A stretch of 64,000 nucleotides of DNA from NCBI RefSeq assembly GCF_036850765.1, contig NC_089496.1, positions 101,580,267 to 101,644,266 of the forward strand, written 5' to 3'. Made by a program: the position numbers and the translations under genes. This DNA is from Saccopteryx bilineata (taxonomy: Eukaryota; Chordata; Mammalia; Chiroptera; Emballonuridae). Shown here in pieces: positions 49,418 through 61,535 of the stretch (position 1 is the first letter of the stretch; the number at the start of each line of letters is the position of its first letter). Under the pieces are notes generated by a model that was not told where the DNA came from, did not search any database, and saw only the letters and a list, made by a program, of their open reading frames with translations.

Positions 49418-49783
49418 GCCCTGGTCAGTTGGCCCAGCATGTGGATGTCCTGGGTTCAATTTCTGGTCAGGACACACAGAAGAAGTGACCATCTGCTCCT
49501 CCACTCCTCCTCCTTCTCTCTCTTTCTCTCTCTTTCTCTCTCTTTCTCTCCCCGTCCTTGTGCCGTGGCTCAAATGGTTTGAGCAAAGTTTGCCCTGGGT
49601 GCTGAGGAAAGCTCCATAGCCTCCACCTAAGGCACTCAAATAGCTTGGTTACTGAGCAACAGAACAGTGTCTCAAGATGGGCAGAGCATCGCCCTGGTAG
49701 AAGCCATGCTGAGTGGATCCTGGTCAGGGTGCATGCAAGAGTCTGTCTCTCTGCCTCCCCTACTTTCACTGAAATTAAAAAAA
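49418..49783 (+). mobile_element. Old SINE related to the Rhin-1-like family
   Basis: It starts GCCCTGGTCAGTTGGCCCAG, then lacks part of the tRNA head, and has a (TTTC)n-rich centre and an A tail. Flanks AAAATTTGAGTGTCA and AAAATTTTGAGTTTCA are eroded target copies. Confidence 0.85.
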
Positions 49784-49797
49784 AAAATTTTGAGTTT

Positions 49798-51066
49798 CAT
49801 GATTTTACTATGCTAGCAAGAAATATACATATATAATGGTTTGAACATAAAAATTGAGGGAGGAAAAGAAGAAAACTGAGATTATTTTATCTGAGTTTAT
49901 CATATTATACCCATGTGTTAAAGTCCAGGATATATTTTCTGACATAGACTGTTCTGAAATAAATTGAAATATATTAGTGATGATTTGGATTGTCATTTTG
50001 TAGATGTATGATGCTATGATTTTCAGAAATATTTTTTACACAGACCCTTTAATTGAGAGGCAAAAGTTCAGATAGCAGTTCTACAGATTTGGCATTGCAT
50101 GTCTGAATCTAGAAATGTACATTTTCAGCATGGCACTCATAGAATTAAACACACAGCTGCCAAAACTGTTAATGAGAACTGCAGGCGTAATTTAGTGCCA
50201 CACTGAAAATACATCCCTTCCTGCTCGATATATTTAATCAAAAAATTCATTAAGAAATGTTCTTGGCTACTTTTCATTTCAAGGTACAAGAGAATATTAC
50301 AGTCCATTAAAAATGAATGTTTAAGTAACAGATTTCAGGAATAAACACTGACTTTTGAAGTTCATTTTGGGCAAATTTAATTTATGAAAAATAAAACTCT
50401 GAACATGGTGATAGTATTTCAAGCATTTTTTTTCTGTGCTTGCATTATTATGCAAATATTATTGCTATTGCAAAAGACCCTTGTCATGAATTGCTTTGTA
50501 ATGGAGCAAAGTTGTTGAGCACTATTTTAAAATAGATGTGTCTGTGCCAGTATTATACATAACACCTGAAGATAAATTGCTGGTGGTCGAAGACTAAACA
50601 CATTGCAGCCACCTTTTTTTTCTCTAAATGCCAGAATTAAAGATGTTTATCTAGATGCTTTAAATCAATTTATTTTCTATTTTCTAGCCACGCATATAGT
50701 AGTAAATAGGAGACAAGGGCTGTACTCAGCTTTCTTCTTTAGCTGTCACTAAGATGGTGTCATAATGTGTAGAGATGTGGTCTCTACCTGTCAGCATTTG
50801 TTACAGCTCAGTGATGCATGACAAAGTGAAGGACATTGTCTTTCTTCACAGCTAGATGTATTAATGCAGTGTTGATATTTCCCAGTGACTTTTTACTCAA
50901 GGTCAGAATAATGAGATTCATCTGTGTTTTTCAACAATTTGTTTATTAGTCAGCATCTTTTTTATCTTAACCTACCTCGTTAAACGTGCTAGGTATTTTC
51001 TAAATTTTGAGGCAAATATATTTTGCAATGTAAAGAACTTGTCATTTTTAGCCGTAATGATATATC
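49798..51066. other. Unique AT-rich sequence, no gene seen
   Basis: No repeat or exon is recognised in almost 1.3 kb, which is long for this repeat-rich window. Confidence 0.4.
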
Positions 51067-51074
51067 ATATAATC

Positions 51075-51395
51075 CAGGAGCCGGGAACCTTTTTGGCTGA
51101 GAGAGCCATGAAGGCGACATATTTTAAAATGTAGTTCCGTGAGAGCCATACAACGACCCGTGTACATTACGCATTATCCAATAAAAATTTGGTGTTATCC
51201 CAGAGGACAGCTGTGATTGGCTCCAGCCACCCGCAACCATGAACATGAGCAGTAGGAAATGAATGGATTGTAATACATGAGAATGTTTTATATTTTTAAC
51301 GTTATTATTTGTTTTATTAAAGATTTGTCTGCGAGCCAGATGTAGCCATCAAAAGAGCCACATCTGGCTCATGAGCCATAGGTTCCCGACCCCTG
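51075..51395 (+). mobile_element. Non-autonomous hAT element, uninterrupted copy
   Basis: It starts CAGGAGCCGGGAACC and ends GGTTCCCGACCCCTG. The flanking 8-mers ATATAATC (51067-51074) and ATATAGTC (51396-51403) match at seven of eight bases. It is 321 bp and aligns along its whole length with the element at 26234-26925, minus the SINE there. Confidence 0.93.
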
Positions 51396-51639
51396 ATATA
51401 GTCCAATAATCAATTATGATTTTTCAATTCATCTGTCATATAAAACAGCATCATTGTTTGTTCTTTTTGGTGCTACCTATGAAGATGTGACGAGGTAGGA
51501 CTTGAGATCTCTCTGATTTATTTAAGTTCTCTTCCTCTTATGATGTCAATGAATATGAAACATAAAATAATTATTACGGGATAACTAATCGTTCATCCTA
51601 TTTATTCAGTAACCATCTCTTATTCATATAGTACTTTAA

Positions 51640-51800
51640 AGTGTGTAACTTACTTTAACAGGCAATACTGACTTTGATCCAGATACAATCTGTGTGGTAG
51701 ATAATACCTCCATTTTACAGATAAGGAAATTTAGTTCAGGGATGTCAGTACCCTAAGCTTATGCAGTTTGAACTTGAAGCTAGGCCTTTTAACTTCAATT
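51640..51800 (+). repeat. MIR SINE relic
   Basis: The MIR core order is visible: CCTCCATTTTACAGATAAGG, AAATTTAGTTCAGGGATGTC, then CAGTTTGAACTTGAAGCTAG. It is strongly diverged. Confidence 0.75.
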
Positions 51801-52160
51801 CCAGTGTTATTGCTTCTATTTCATTCTTCTTTATTTATATTTATTGTAATTGGAAGATTGCATAGCACTGGTATAAAATTACAATGTTTTTATAAATGAC
51901 AAAGATACTACTACTTTAATTAAATAGTCACAGCTTCTGGATTAGTTTTTCTAAATCGCCACTCTAAGTGATGTCACCTCATTGCCCACAAAATTTCAGT
52001 GGCTCAGAGCCAAACCTGTTCCTCCTTCATCTACTCACATAACTATTTTCCAAGAGAAGCGTTTACTCAGGTGAGAGATGCCATCATTTGTAGATTTTCA
52101 CTTACGGTAGTTGATCTTGTTTCACCAAGTAGAGTACATATTGATTACAAGTATTTGCAT
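51801..52160. other. Unique AT-rich sequence
   Basis: No repeat or exon is recognised. Confidence 0.35.
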
Positions 52161-52171
52161 GGGATAATTTC

Positions 52172-52346
52172 ATTTTTTTAAAGATTTTATTTTTATTTAA
52201 GAGAAGAGAAGAGAGAGAGCAAAGGGGGGAGCAGCAGGAAGCATCAATTCCCATATGTACCTTGAGCAGGCAAGCCCGGGGTTTCGAACCAGCAACCTCA
52301 GCATTCCAGGTCAATGCTTTTTCCACTGTGCCACCACAGGTCAGGC
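52172..52346 (-). mobile_element. tRNA-derived SINE, family B
   Basis: The minus strand starts GCCTGACCTGTGGTGGCACA. Perfect target copies GGGATAATTTC are at 52161-52171 and 52347-52357. Confidence 0.92.
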
Positions 52347-52454
52347 GGGATAATTTCCTTTTATTGGCCTACAGGAACCAATGTATGCTTTTGGTTTAAT
52401 AGCAACTGTCTTTCCAATTATAGTCTACCTATTTGTCATGAATGGACTTTAATT

Positions 52455-53015
52455 TTTTCCCATAGTATTTTTTTATTTAGAAATTAAATGTAATGGGGTA
52501 ATATTGATCAATAAGAGCACATACGTTTTAGGTAAACATTTCTGTCGCATTTGGACTGTTGATTGCATTGTTTGCCCATCACCCATAGTCAGATCATTTT
52601 CCATCATCATATATGTGTTCCTTTTTACTTCCCTCTTTCCCACATCCCTCCCCATGGTAAACCCTTCACTTTTATTTGTTTCCATGAGTCTCAGTTTTAT
52701 GTTCCACCTGTGTTTGAAATCATCTAGTTCTTAGCTTTTTCTGATTTACTTATTTCACTCAGTGTTCTCTAGGTCTGTCCATGTTTTCTTAAACGGCATT
52801 ATGTCGTCATTTCTTATGGCTGAGTAATATTCCATGGTGTATATGAACCACATCTTCTTTATCCAATCATCTATTGAGGGACACTTTGGTTGTTTCCATG
52901 TCTCGGCCACCGTGAGTAATGCTGCAGTGAACATGGGGCTGCATGTGTTTTTGCCTGCCAATGTTTTTGAGTTTTTTGAGTAGATACCCATTGGAAGGAT
53001 TGCTCCCATAACATT
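52455..53015 (-). mobile_element. L1 3' end, 5'-truncated, minus strand
   Basis: The minus-strand frame 52755-53009 contains TWKQPKCPSIDDWIKKMWFI and YTMEYYSAIRN, which is the C-terminus of L1 ORF2. A 3' UTR follows toward 52455. The element is cut at its 5' side near 53015, the usual result of incomplete reverse transcription. Confidence 0.9.
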
Positions 53016-54955
53016 CTAAAACTTTTTAAGACTGTTTACATTCAAAGTTACATTATCCGGTGGTATTTTTCAAAGCAGGCTTTGTAAATCTGTTAAATTT
53101 TGTATGATTAGCAATACTGTATGTGTCAATGAACTCCCACTACTTATAACTACCTGTCTACAATGAAGTGTCAAAGAGAGCAAATAGTATAATTTGGAAA
53201 TGTGAACTGTGATGTTCAAAAATCCTGAGGGCCAGTCGAGGTAGTGCCAAGAGACTGTCAGAAAAGCAGATGTGAACTAGGAAGTTCTGTGTCAGAACTT
53301 GGACTTTGAAGCTCCTTGTTGTACAAATAACAATGATCATGAATGCTTAGTACTTATGTAGATACTTTTGGACAAAGTTAATTATAACCTTATATTTAGT
53401 AGCCCAAATATGTAATGTGGATTCACAGTTATGTCTAAAAGCATGCATTCATATTTTCAGTGATGTAAATTATGATGTAAATTTCAGTGATGTAAGTTAT
53501 GACAGTAACTATAGTTTTTATTAAAATCAAAATTTCATAGAGATATATAATATATGGATAACATATAGTACTGTCAGTAAATAGAAGCATCTTCACTGTT
53601 GCAAGTTTGAAGTTATTTTACCATTGTGGAAACCTTAGAACTTCAAAAGATTGGGTTCAGCAAGAGTGTCCATAGGTTAAGCTATATAACTTTAGTGTTA
53701 TTTTTCAGCTTCCACTTGCCAAAGAATATGATTTGAACTTTTAACCAAAAATAATGATTTCCTCAATAGTTTAACATCTCAGTAGACAAAATTGAAAAAA
53801 TTGCTCCAAGCTTTTATCTGCATCGCTTTACCAGAAATTATTTTCAATATTAAATTGTTTGGATGACATGAACTTACCGATTATGTGTAAGTAATTATAC
53901 CGTTAATATTAAATATATTATAGCAAACAGATAGCTTTACATAGAAAAGTTAAGGCGAAATATTTATTTTAGTGGTATTAAAACGGCATAGCACTAATTC
54001 ACATGAGTTATGTATGTTTGGTGAAAATTCTGAAAATTTTTTTTTAAAGCACCAAATTTTAGTAAGGCTATAGAGGCTTCTCTCAACCAGAATCGTGTGG
54101 CTTTCTTCACAAGTAGCACTGCTTCTTTAGTGTCCCTGCAGCCTGTTGATGTGACGCGGAGCCCCCCCCCCCATCTGACAGTGTGTAGCCAGGATGTGCG
54201 TGGGCAGTGCCCCAGCAGCCGGGGAGGCGGGGTGCAGCCACAGCGGAAGCCAGGAAACCCTTCTCTGACCTGCCAGACATGGCCCACGCCGGGGCCCAAT
54301 CCCAGCTTGTGGGCTGAAGTGACATAGCTACAATTATAAACCAAGAGCATTTCAGTTAGAATTTTTTTTTTAAAAAAAAGACTCATTAAATTTTGTATTG
54401 TGAGGCCCTGTTTCATAATCATCAAAATTGTGTCAGAACTTTCAGGAGCTTCAAAGGAAAGACGATTTTCCTAGGTTCAGAAATATGCACAAACCTATTT
54501 TCTTACACCTACTCAGCTCAGGAGCGATTGTCATGCCTACATCTTCCTGTTCGTTTTTTGGCACACAAGGGAATGAGCTACGTGGGCTGGGGTAATGGGG
54601 AGGCAAGGGATTCAATTTCAAGTTGGGGCACCATCCATATAAGGCAGAAAGGGGTAGGTCTGACAGCCCCACGTTTGGTCACAGAAAGCAGAGGTCGAAG
54701 ATGCAAGATCAGCGGTCATTGTGCCTTCAACAGAGATATATGGAGAGCAGGTTCTTGTAAGCGATCCACGGCCCTCTTCTGTGCCGCTGGGGCAAAAGGG
54801 CATATGAGGGCTGATGCCACGAGCTGTTCACCATCTGATCAGGCAGACAGAAGCCACGTGGCAAGAGGAATGAAATTGTTTACCTATTATTCTGCTGGAT
54901 TCTATGCTAAGAGCCTTCTAAAAAAAAAAACCTACTCATTTTTTTCTTTAGAATT
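53016..54955. other. Unique sequence with two GC-richer parts
   Basis: 54090-54340 is GC-rich and includes a run of ten C at 54164-54173. 54390-54910 has a 191-codon plus-strand frame (54393-54968) with no domain that I recognise. Either may be a decayed LTR or retrocopy. I see no splice or promoter signals that support a gene. Confidence 0.35.
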
Positions 54956-54959
54956 AGTG

Positions 54960-55125
54960 AGTAGATAAAATTATTACCCCCATTTTATAAATCCAGCTTG
55001 TGTCGGTCTTGTAACTACTTAAGGTGACAGAGCTAGCTGTTAAAGGAGACCAGAATGCAAGCCCAGGGGGTCATTATTCCACAGACTGTGTCCTTACCCG
55101 CTACTTTCAGATGCAGTCTATGGCC
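54960..55125 (+). repeat. MIR SINE relic
   Basis: ATTATTACCCCCATTTTATA, GGTGACAGAGCTAGCTGTTA and GAATGCAAGCCCAGGG follow the order of the MIR core and 3' part. Confidence 0.65.
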
Positions 55126-55434
55126 TTCCCAAGCCTGCAATAAAGCCATGTGTGAGTAGTCAGTAGAATAAATACAATATACAAATGGAAATGTTTCATA
55201 TTATAGAATCTGTATGCTTACAAAATAGTACTTCTGTTTTCTCATGGAGGTTTCATTTCTGTAGAAATGAAGAGCCAAAGCCTCATCAAGAGTATTTTTT
55301 TTTCCTGAGGACTCCTCATAATGATAGTTGTAACTTTTTATAATTTCACTCTTACAAGTCAAAGAATTTGCATTATAATTAACATAGTAGAGTTAAAAGA
55401 GCGTCATCGCTTAAAGCCAGTTTGTTGGTGTTCA

Positions 55435-55590
55435 TCTCCGTCTTATTCCTAAGGCATCTCGGGACCTCAATCTTCGTATCTGTGGATTAAGGAGAATAAT
55501 GGTGCCTACAGCATGGAGTTGTAAGCAGTCCATGCGCTGGTCCATAGAAAGTTCTTAGAACAGCGCTCGCCTTGTCTGAGGACTTAAGCT
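55435..55590 (+). repeat. MIR SINE relic
   Basis: GGACCTCAATCTTCGTATCT, GAGAATAATGGTGCCTACAG and AGTTCTTAGAACAGCGCTCG resemble the MIR middle part. It may belong to a different copy than 54960-55125. Confidence 0.6.
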
Positions 55591-55661
55591 ATTTAATTAC
55601 CAGGTAGTGTTAAAGAGGATTGCATGTCAAAATTAGGGAATACAAGGTGAATTCTATTTTT

Positions 55662-55939
55662 TTTTAAATTTAAGCTTGTCTTCACTTTTTTTAAAAAATG
55701 TTTGAGTACAGTCAGGCTTTCTTTAATTCTTTTATTTATTCATTCATTTTGTTAGAGAGGAGAGGGAGAGACAGAGAGAGAGAGAGAGAGAGAGGAGAGA
55801 CAGAGAGAGAGAAGGGGGGGAGGAGCTGGAAGCATCAACTCCCATATGTGCCTTGACCAGGCAAGCCCAGGGTTTCGAACCGGCGACCTCAGCATTTCCA
55901 GGTCGACGCTTTATCCACTGTGCCACCACAGGTCAGGCC
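55662..55939 (-). mobile_element. Family B SINE with extra 3' sequence
   Basis: The minus strand starts GGCCTGACCTGTGGTGGCAC and runs to a short A-rich tail near 55735. About 70 bp of extra sequence then continues up to the left target copy. Perfect target copies TGAATTCTATTTTT lie at 55648-55661 and 55940-55953, so the extra part was inserted together with the SINE. Confidence 0.85.
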
Positions 55940-55953
55940 TGAATTCTATTTTT

Positions 55954-56849
55954 AAGAAAGTTTAAATATCAATTATGATTATATACTTAAGCAGCATTCA
56001 CAGTGACAGAATGAAGACTATTTTTTATTGTAACATTTTGCTTGAATGAAGATTACTGTGAAAAGAAAATAACCAATATTATCATTTACCTTTGTTTAAA
56101 AATATCAAGTATATAGATGATGTATTCATAGAGTTTCAAAATATAAATTCTGTACAAATAGCACAGTATTTTTCAAAAGACATTTTTACTAAGTACTTCA
56201 TGATACAAAGAAATAGTGCAAGAAAAGCTTAATTAGATGGAACTGATTGGATTGGACATTTGTATACCTCTGTGGGTATTGTTTAATTGTCCATGAGATT
56301 GAGTTATTAAATAGCCGATTAATATAAGTAACATAAAAAAGAAAAATAAGAACATTGGAAAAAATTTATTTTTAATGTATAGGTTGCATTTTAGGGCTTG
56401 TTAAATATATATATGGAGAGAAATTTTAACTTTATATCGGGTTGTTTATATTCTATTTCATATATCATCTGTTGGATATTATAAAAATAAAGCATTTAAG
56501 TAAAATAAGTGGACATAATAGAAAATACAAGTTGATAGAGGGGCTACTATATATTCTTTTTAGAGTATATTCTTCAGTAGGTTTAGCTTATGTCTTAATA
56601 AGTTAGGTGTACTCATGAAAGATTTCAGTTACTGTCTTTTAGGTATTTATCTATATTCTAATATAAATATTTACATAACAAACAAGAAGTATCATAAAGT
56701 AACATGATTTTTATTGATTTCTAGAAGCACATTTTGAAAGAGCTAAATAGTATTTAATTAAATAGCATCAGTTATCATCTGATTCATATAAACATGAAGT
56801 GCCTCTGATTAATACTAGTTAACTTCATTTGAATGATATTTGTAATTTA
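55954..56849. other. Unique AT-rich sequence
   Basis: No repeat or exon is recognised. Confidence 0.4.
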
Positions 56850-58060
56850 GCTTAATATATTACCCCCAAAACAGAGCCAGTGATACAGGGACTTCTGTTG
56901 GCAGGATATGTTAATCAGAGCACCCTTATCACAGGATTTGAAAATACTGGATAAAATTTTTTGAAATTTCTTAAAAGCATCAAAAAACTAAATTGACAAC
57001 AGAGATAGTAACTACAAGGCAACAAACTGGAGAAACGAGATTGAGAAGTAGGGAGAGCACTGAATAAATTTTTCCCTGCTGGCCACCATCATCAGTAAGG
57101 CAAACTTGACCTTTAGTTGTTGACTTCAGAGTACAAGGGAGAATGAGTAAAAGCACATTTTATCAGCATTGGGAAAACCAAGGAGAAAGTGCTTACCAGG
57201 TTAAGGTGGAATCTCAAAGGGCTGCACATTCATTTTGCTCATGATCCGAAAATATTTTGAACCATGAGTTTAGTTTAAAGTTGCTTCTGGCAGAATGAGA
57301 AGAAGCTCTTCTACGAGGAACACTTTTCATCTTGGCTTCAGCAAGTTTCCCAACATGTTTGTTTTGAGGAAAATAAGTAGCACACACTCAAAGATAACCA
57401 AGCACTTAGGAAATAAAATTCCATGAGCAAGAATCAGAGGAAATGACAGATGAGTAAAGCAGACCTGAAGATTTAAAATACTGGAATGATTGGAAACATA
57501 TTAGTAAACAGCCAGGCTTACCGCACTGCTCACAGAAGTTCGGGGATCAGGGAACGTGCAGATACTCCAATACTTTCAGCCTTTTGTCTGGTGCACTTTC
57601 ACCAATAAAATAAAAGTTGGTTTTGCATCTCATTTGCATAATAGAACAACTTTCTTTGACTTGTTTTTTTCTTTTCTGATGGTCTTGTTTAATAAAAAAA
57701 ATCAAATGCTTCTTTTTTTAATCACTTCATACTCATTTTAAAATATCCCCTAATTTTTGTGAGCAGTATATGTTGAAAGAAATAGAAAAAGATCTCAGAA
57801 AAACAAATATCTATAAAAAGGAACCTAGAAGACTTGAAATCTAACCAAATAGAACTTGTAAAATTGAGAAATAATTTAATTTAAATTCTAAGACTGTACT
57901 CAATGAAAAAATATCTTTCTGGAATAAAGGCAAAATCATTATGTTTAATGACTGAGAGAGTTTGACACCGACAGATTATTCACTAATTGAAATTCTAAAG
58001 GCTGTATACTTCAGGGAAAAGGAAAGTGATAGAAGACAGAAGGTCTGATATGAAGGAGAA
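56850..58060 (+). mobile_element. Old HAL1/L1M-like 5' part, plus strand
   Basis: AGGCAACAAACTGGAGAAAC, CCTGCTGGCCACCATCATC, GAAATGACAGATGAGTAAAG and later AGAACTTGTAAAATTGAG resemble the leader and ORF1 region of old L1M or HAL1 elements. No frame is open. The unclassified repeat at 57664-57775 seems to lie inside it. Confidence 0.45.
57664..57775. repeat. Unclassified dispersed repeat, copy 2
   Basis: It matches 1-110 in the same orientation. The similarity ends at GTGAGCA(G/A)TATA on the right. The left limit cannot be found because copy 1 is cut by the window edge. Confidence 0.6.
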
Positions 58061-58600
58061 AATATAACATGACAGTATACCTGGACGATTCCTAACTATA
58101 TCGACAACATACACTCACCATATGATCCCACAGTCTTGCTTCTACATATTTACCCCAGAGAAATGAAACTTAATTCATACAAAAAATTTCTTTAGGGATG
58201 CTTATCGGGGCTCTGTTGGTCATGTCCAAAGACTGGAACCCACAAACCGTGGTACATCCAAACAGTGGACTATATAAGTCAGGGGGGGAATGAATGAGCT
58301 ACTGGTACACACAACAAAGGTTTAAAAAAAGACCAGACTAAAAAATATTACATATTGTATAATTCCATTTATATGGTGTTCTGTCAAAGTAAAGATTATA
58401 GAACTGGAGAATAGATCGCTGTTTGTTGGGGGAAGTGTCAGGGAGACTGTGACTACCAAGGTACAGCACAGGGAGGTTTTCCAGGTGATAGAGCTGTTCT
58501 GTATTGTGTTAAACTATCATTATACATGTTCGACGTGTTAAAAGTCGTAAAATCTATATATGTGTTAAAAATTATAGGAATGTAAAATAAAAACTTGTTT
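58060..58600 (+). mobile_element. Old L1 3' end (L1M type), plus strand
   Basis: CACCATATGATCCCACAGTC, CTTCTACATATTTACCCCAG, TATATAAGTCAGGG and GATAGAGCTGTTCTGTATTG follow the order of the last part of ORF2 and the 3' UTR in old L1. No open frame is left. Confidence 0.75.
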
Positions 58601-59005
58601 TAATATATGTAAAGTTATTAAAATATATAAATTTTTAAAAAAAATTAAAGAGAGCTAAAATATTGGAAAACAATAATGTATATATGTCAGAAGAGATGTT
58701 GATACAAGTTAAAGACTTTTAAGGCATTGCCAAGTTCAGAAAGTGGGTAAAGAAGTACACTCATAGTAGACTTCTTAAGTATACAAATCAAATGTCTAGA
58801 TTCACTAATAAAATAATAAAATTTGTTTTCTTCTAAACCAGACGAGAAAACAAATGGAATTCATTAATTCAAATGAGACAAAAAAGAAATAGAAAATAAG
58901 TCACTATAGTATAACAGCATGCAATAAAACATTTTAACATATCTTAGATAATGGTAAAGGGTATGTGTGTTGTAAAATTTTGTAAAAAAAATAATTGTGC
59001 CTCCT
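58601..59005. other. Unique AT-rich sequence
   Basis: No repeat or exon is recognised. Confidence 0.35.
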
Positions 59006-59007
59006 AA

Positions 59008-59370
59008 TATATTTATTTAGTGAGAGGAGTGGAGGCAGAGATAGAATCCCACATGTGCCCCAACAGGGATCCACCCGGAAAGCCCACTAGGGGGCCATGC
59101 TGTGCCCATCTGGGGCATTACTTTGTTGCTCAGCAACTGAGCTCTTCTTAGTGCCTGAGGTGGAGGCCATGGAGCCATCCTCAGCACCCAGGGTCAACTT
59201 GCTCTAATTGAGCCATGGCTGCGGGAGGGGAGGAGAAGAGAGAGAGAAGTAATAGGGGGAAGGGTGGAGAAGCAGTAGGGCGCTTCTCCTGTGTGCCCTG
59301 AGCAAGAATCAAACCCGGGACATCCACACGCCAGGCTGATGCTCTACTACTGAGTCAACCAGCCAGGGTC
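59008..59370 (-). mobile_element. Old SINE related to the Rhin-1-like family
   Basis: The minus strand starts ACCCTGGCTGGTTGACTCAG and keeps GGTTTGATTCTTGCTC, the purine-rich centre and a ..GGATCCCTGTTGGGG block. Many differences from the young copies and no clear target copies. Confidence 0.82.
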
Positions 59371-60780
59371 ATTTAAGTTACTTTGTAAAGGTAGACAGCA
59401 GTATATTAGATCACATTTATTAAGCTCTTCTTCAGAATCAGTTTTTAATTATTCTTATTGCAAAGTAAATTGCCATTAATAGACATAATTTCACACAGTT
59501 CTAAAATATCTGACTTGAATATTAACATTATTTGAGTGACATGTCATTTTTGGATGTGTTATTAAGTAATACCATATTCTATTATACAATAAGCATAACA
59601 TGGCAAAGCAGTCTGACGTGGTCTGCAGGAGCTGGTGGAAGCTGATTTGTAGGAACCTGTTGTGTGCATCTCTTCCTAACTCAGCATCCATGACGTCACT
59701 GATGACTTGAAATGGCCATGGTAGGAGTATTTACACCACGGAAATATGCAGACCTTGCAAATCAGGGCTTCCATCCCTCTCTATTTGGAGAGCTGATTAT
59801 TCAATAGTTACTACCACATCACTGTGTGACATTTCTGATACATAAAACTAGTTTGTATAATGTTACCACATGAAATAACTAGGGGAGAAAAAAGAGATTA
59901 CCTTGATTTGCATAACTTCTACTCCTTTTTGCAAATCCTTTCAGTTAAGCCAACAGTGTCAAGAAGTTGGATGATCGCTCTGGTTAGAATTTGCATCAAG
60001 AGCTATTTTCTAATTCCATTCAGAAGACTGCAGTGTTTTCAGAGATTATTTACAGTATTGCAATACTAAATGAAAACCAAAACAGATATGCCTTTTGGAA
60101 TTCAAAGTGATCCTTTGCAGAGAGGGAGGTTGGAAAACAGGCTGTGTAGACTGGCAAAAACCTAAAATCTGGGCAGAAATTTAGTAAGTTTGTAGGGTCA
60201 GCCTATGTGACATTTTACACTTTTAGTGGGCATTGCAGATAATGAAAAAAAATTAATATATTTGTCACAGTACATTTTTGCTGTTTAAGTGAAGTGTATT
60301 CAGTAGCTGCTGCTGATCTGAGTTTAGCTCAAAGTAGATGAATTTGAAAATAGATTTGTCAATGCAAATTTCATGAGCTGATAGAAGTTTGGAATTACCT
60401 GGATTTTCTTGTTTTGGAAAAATTTTAAAAATACAATAAATATTCAAAGAAGCAATCAATCACCCTCATTTCCAGACCCAAAATTAAATGTGGTTAATAT
60501 CTTGGCATTATTATATATTTGTGGTTTTGCTTTTTTATTTTTATTAAGAAAGATCAGTGTTGTTGCTGAAAAATGTTATACATCATTATTAACAATATTC
60601 AGACAAAAATGTATAAGCATAAAAGAAAAAAAAATGTACAGGTATCTGTCTTGAAACCATCATCCATGACATCCTGGAAATATCTTTCCAGGCATTTTTC
60701 TATAATTATGTGTGTATTTCTGTTCAGCAAATGAGGGCTGGAAGGAGAGAAGGCAGCAGACAGGTAGAAAGAATGATGAT
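59371..60780. other. Unique AT-rich sequence, no gene seen
   Basis: Frames of 60-81 codons (59491-59691, 59860-60069, 60409-60654) have no visible domain. Confidence 0.4.
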
Positions 60781-60799
60781 GAATATAGTTGCTACCTTG

Positions 60800-61170
60800 G
60801 GCCCTGGCCGGTTGGCTCAGCAGTAGAGCATCGGCCTGGTGTGCAGGAGTCCCGGGTTTGATTCCCGGCCAGGGCACACAGGAGAGTGCCCGTCTGCTTC
60901 TCCACCCCTCCCCCTCTCCTTCCTCTCTGTCTCTCTCTTCCCCTCCTGCAGCCGAGGCTCCATTGGAGCAAAGATGGCCCGGGCGCTAAGGATGGCTCTG
61001 TGGCCTCTGCCTCAGGCACTAGAATGGCTTTGGATGCAACAGAGCAATGCCCCAGATGGGCAGAACATCGCCCCCTGGTGGGCATGCCGGGTGGATCCCG
61101 GTCAGGTGCATGCGGAAGTCTGTCTGGCTGCCTCCCCGTTTCCAGCTTCGGAAAAATGAAAAAAAAAAAA
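60800..61170 (+). mobile_element. Rhin-1-like SINE, plus strand
   Basis: It starts GGCCCTGGCCGGTTGGCTCA and has B-box GGGTTTGATTCCC, one CCCCCTGGTGGGCATG block and a poly-A tail. Perfect 15-bp target copies ATAGTTGCTACCTTG are at 60785-60799 and 61171-61185. Confidence 0.95.
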
Positions 61171-61264
61171 ATAGTTGCTACCTTGATGAAAGTAATTTTA
61201 TTTCATTTTACTGTAATTTAATGGAAAAAAATAGAAAGTAAAGTGAAACTAAAGTAGTTACTGA

Positions 61265-61535
61265 ATTTCAGTCTGTTGGAGGGGGTGGGGGGCTTGGTGA
61301 AAAAGGTAAAAGGATCAAGCAAAGAAAACAACATACACATAGACAGCGGTGTGGGGACTGCAGGGGGAAGGAGGTGGGAGGTGGAGGAGGGGAGGGGTAG
61401 GTGGTGATGGAGCGCGACCTGACTTCGGGTGCTGAGCACACAGGCTGATATACAGAGGGTGTGTTATAGAACTGTGCACCGGAAACCTGTTTAAGCTTAT
61501 TAACCAGTGTCACCCCAATAAATTTAATAAAACAT
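61265..61535 (+). mobile_element. L1 3' UTR fragment, plus strand
   Basis: The G-rich block (GGAGGGGGTGGGGGGCTTGG, GGGAAGGAGGTGGGAGGTGG) and the terminal ..CAGTGTCACCCCAATAAATT followed by an A-rich tail are the L1 3' UTR in sense orientation. Confidence 0.82.

Noticed and set aside
60839..60876. tRNA-like A/B-box sequence (also at every other SINE head)
   Set aside because: The head is followed by a SINE body and flanked by target copies, so it is a retroposon head and not a tRNA gene.
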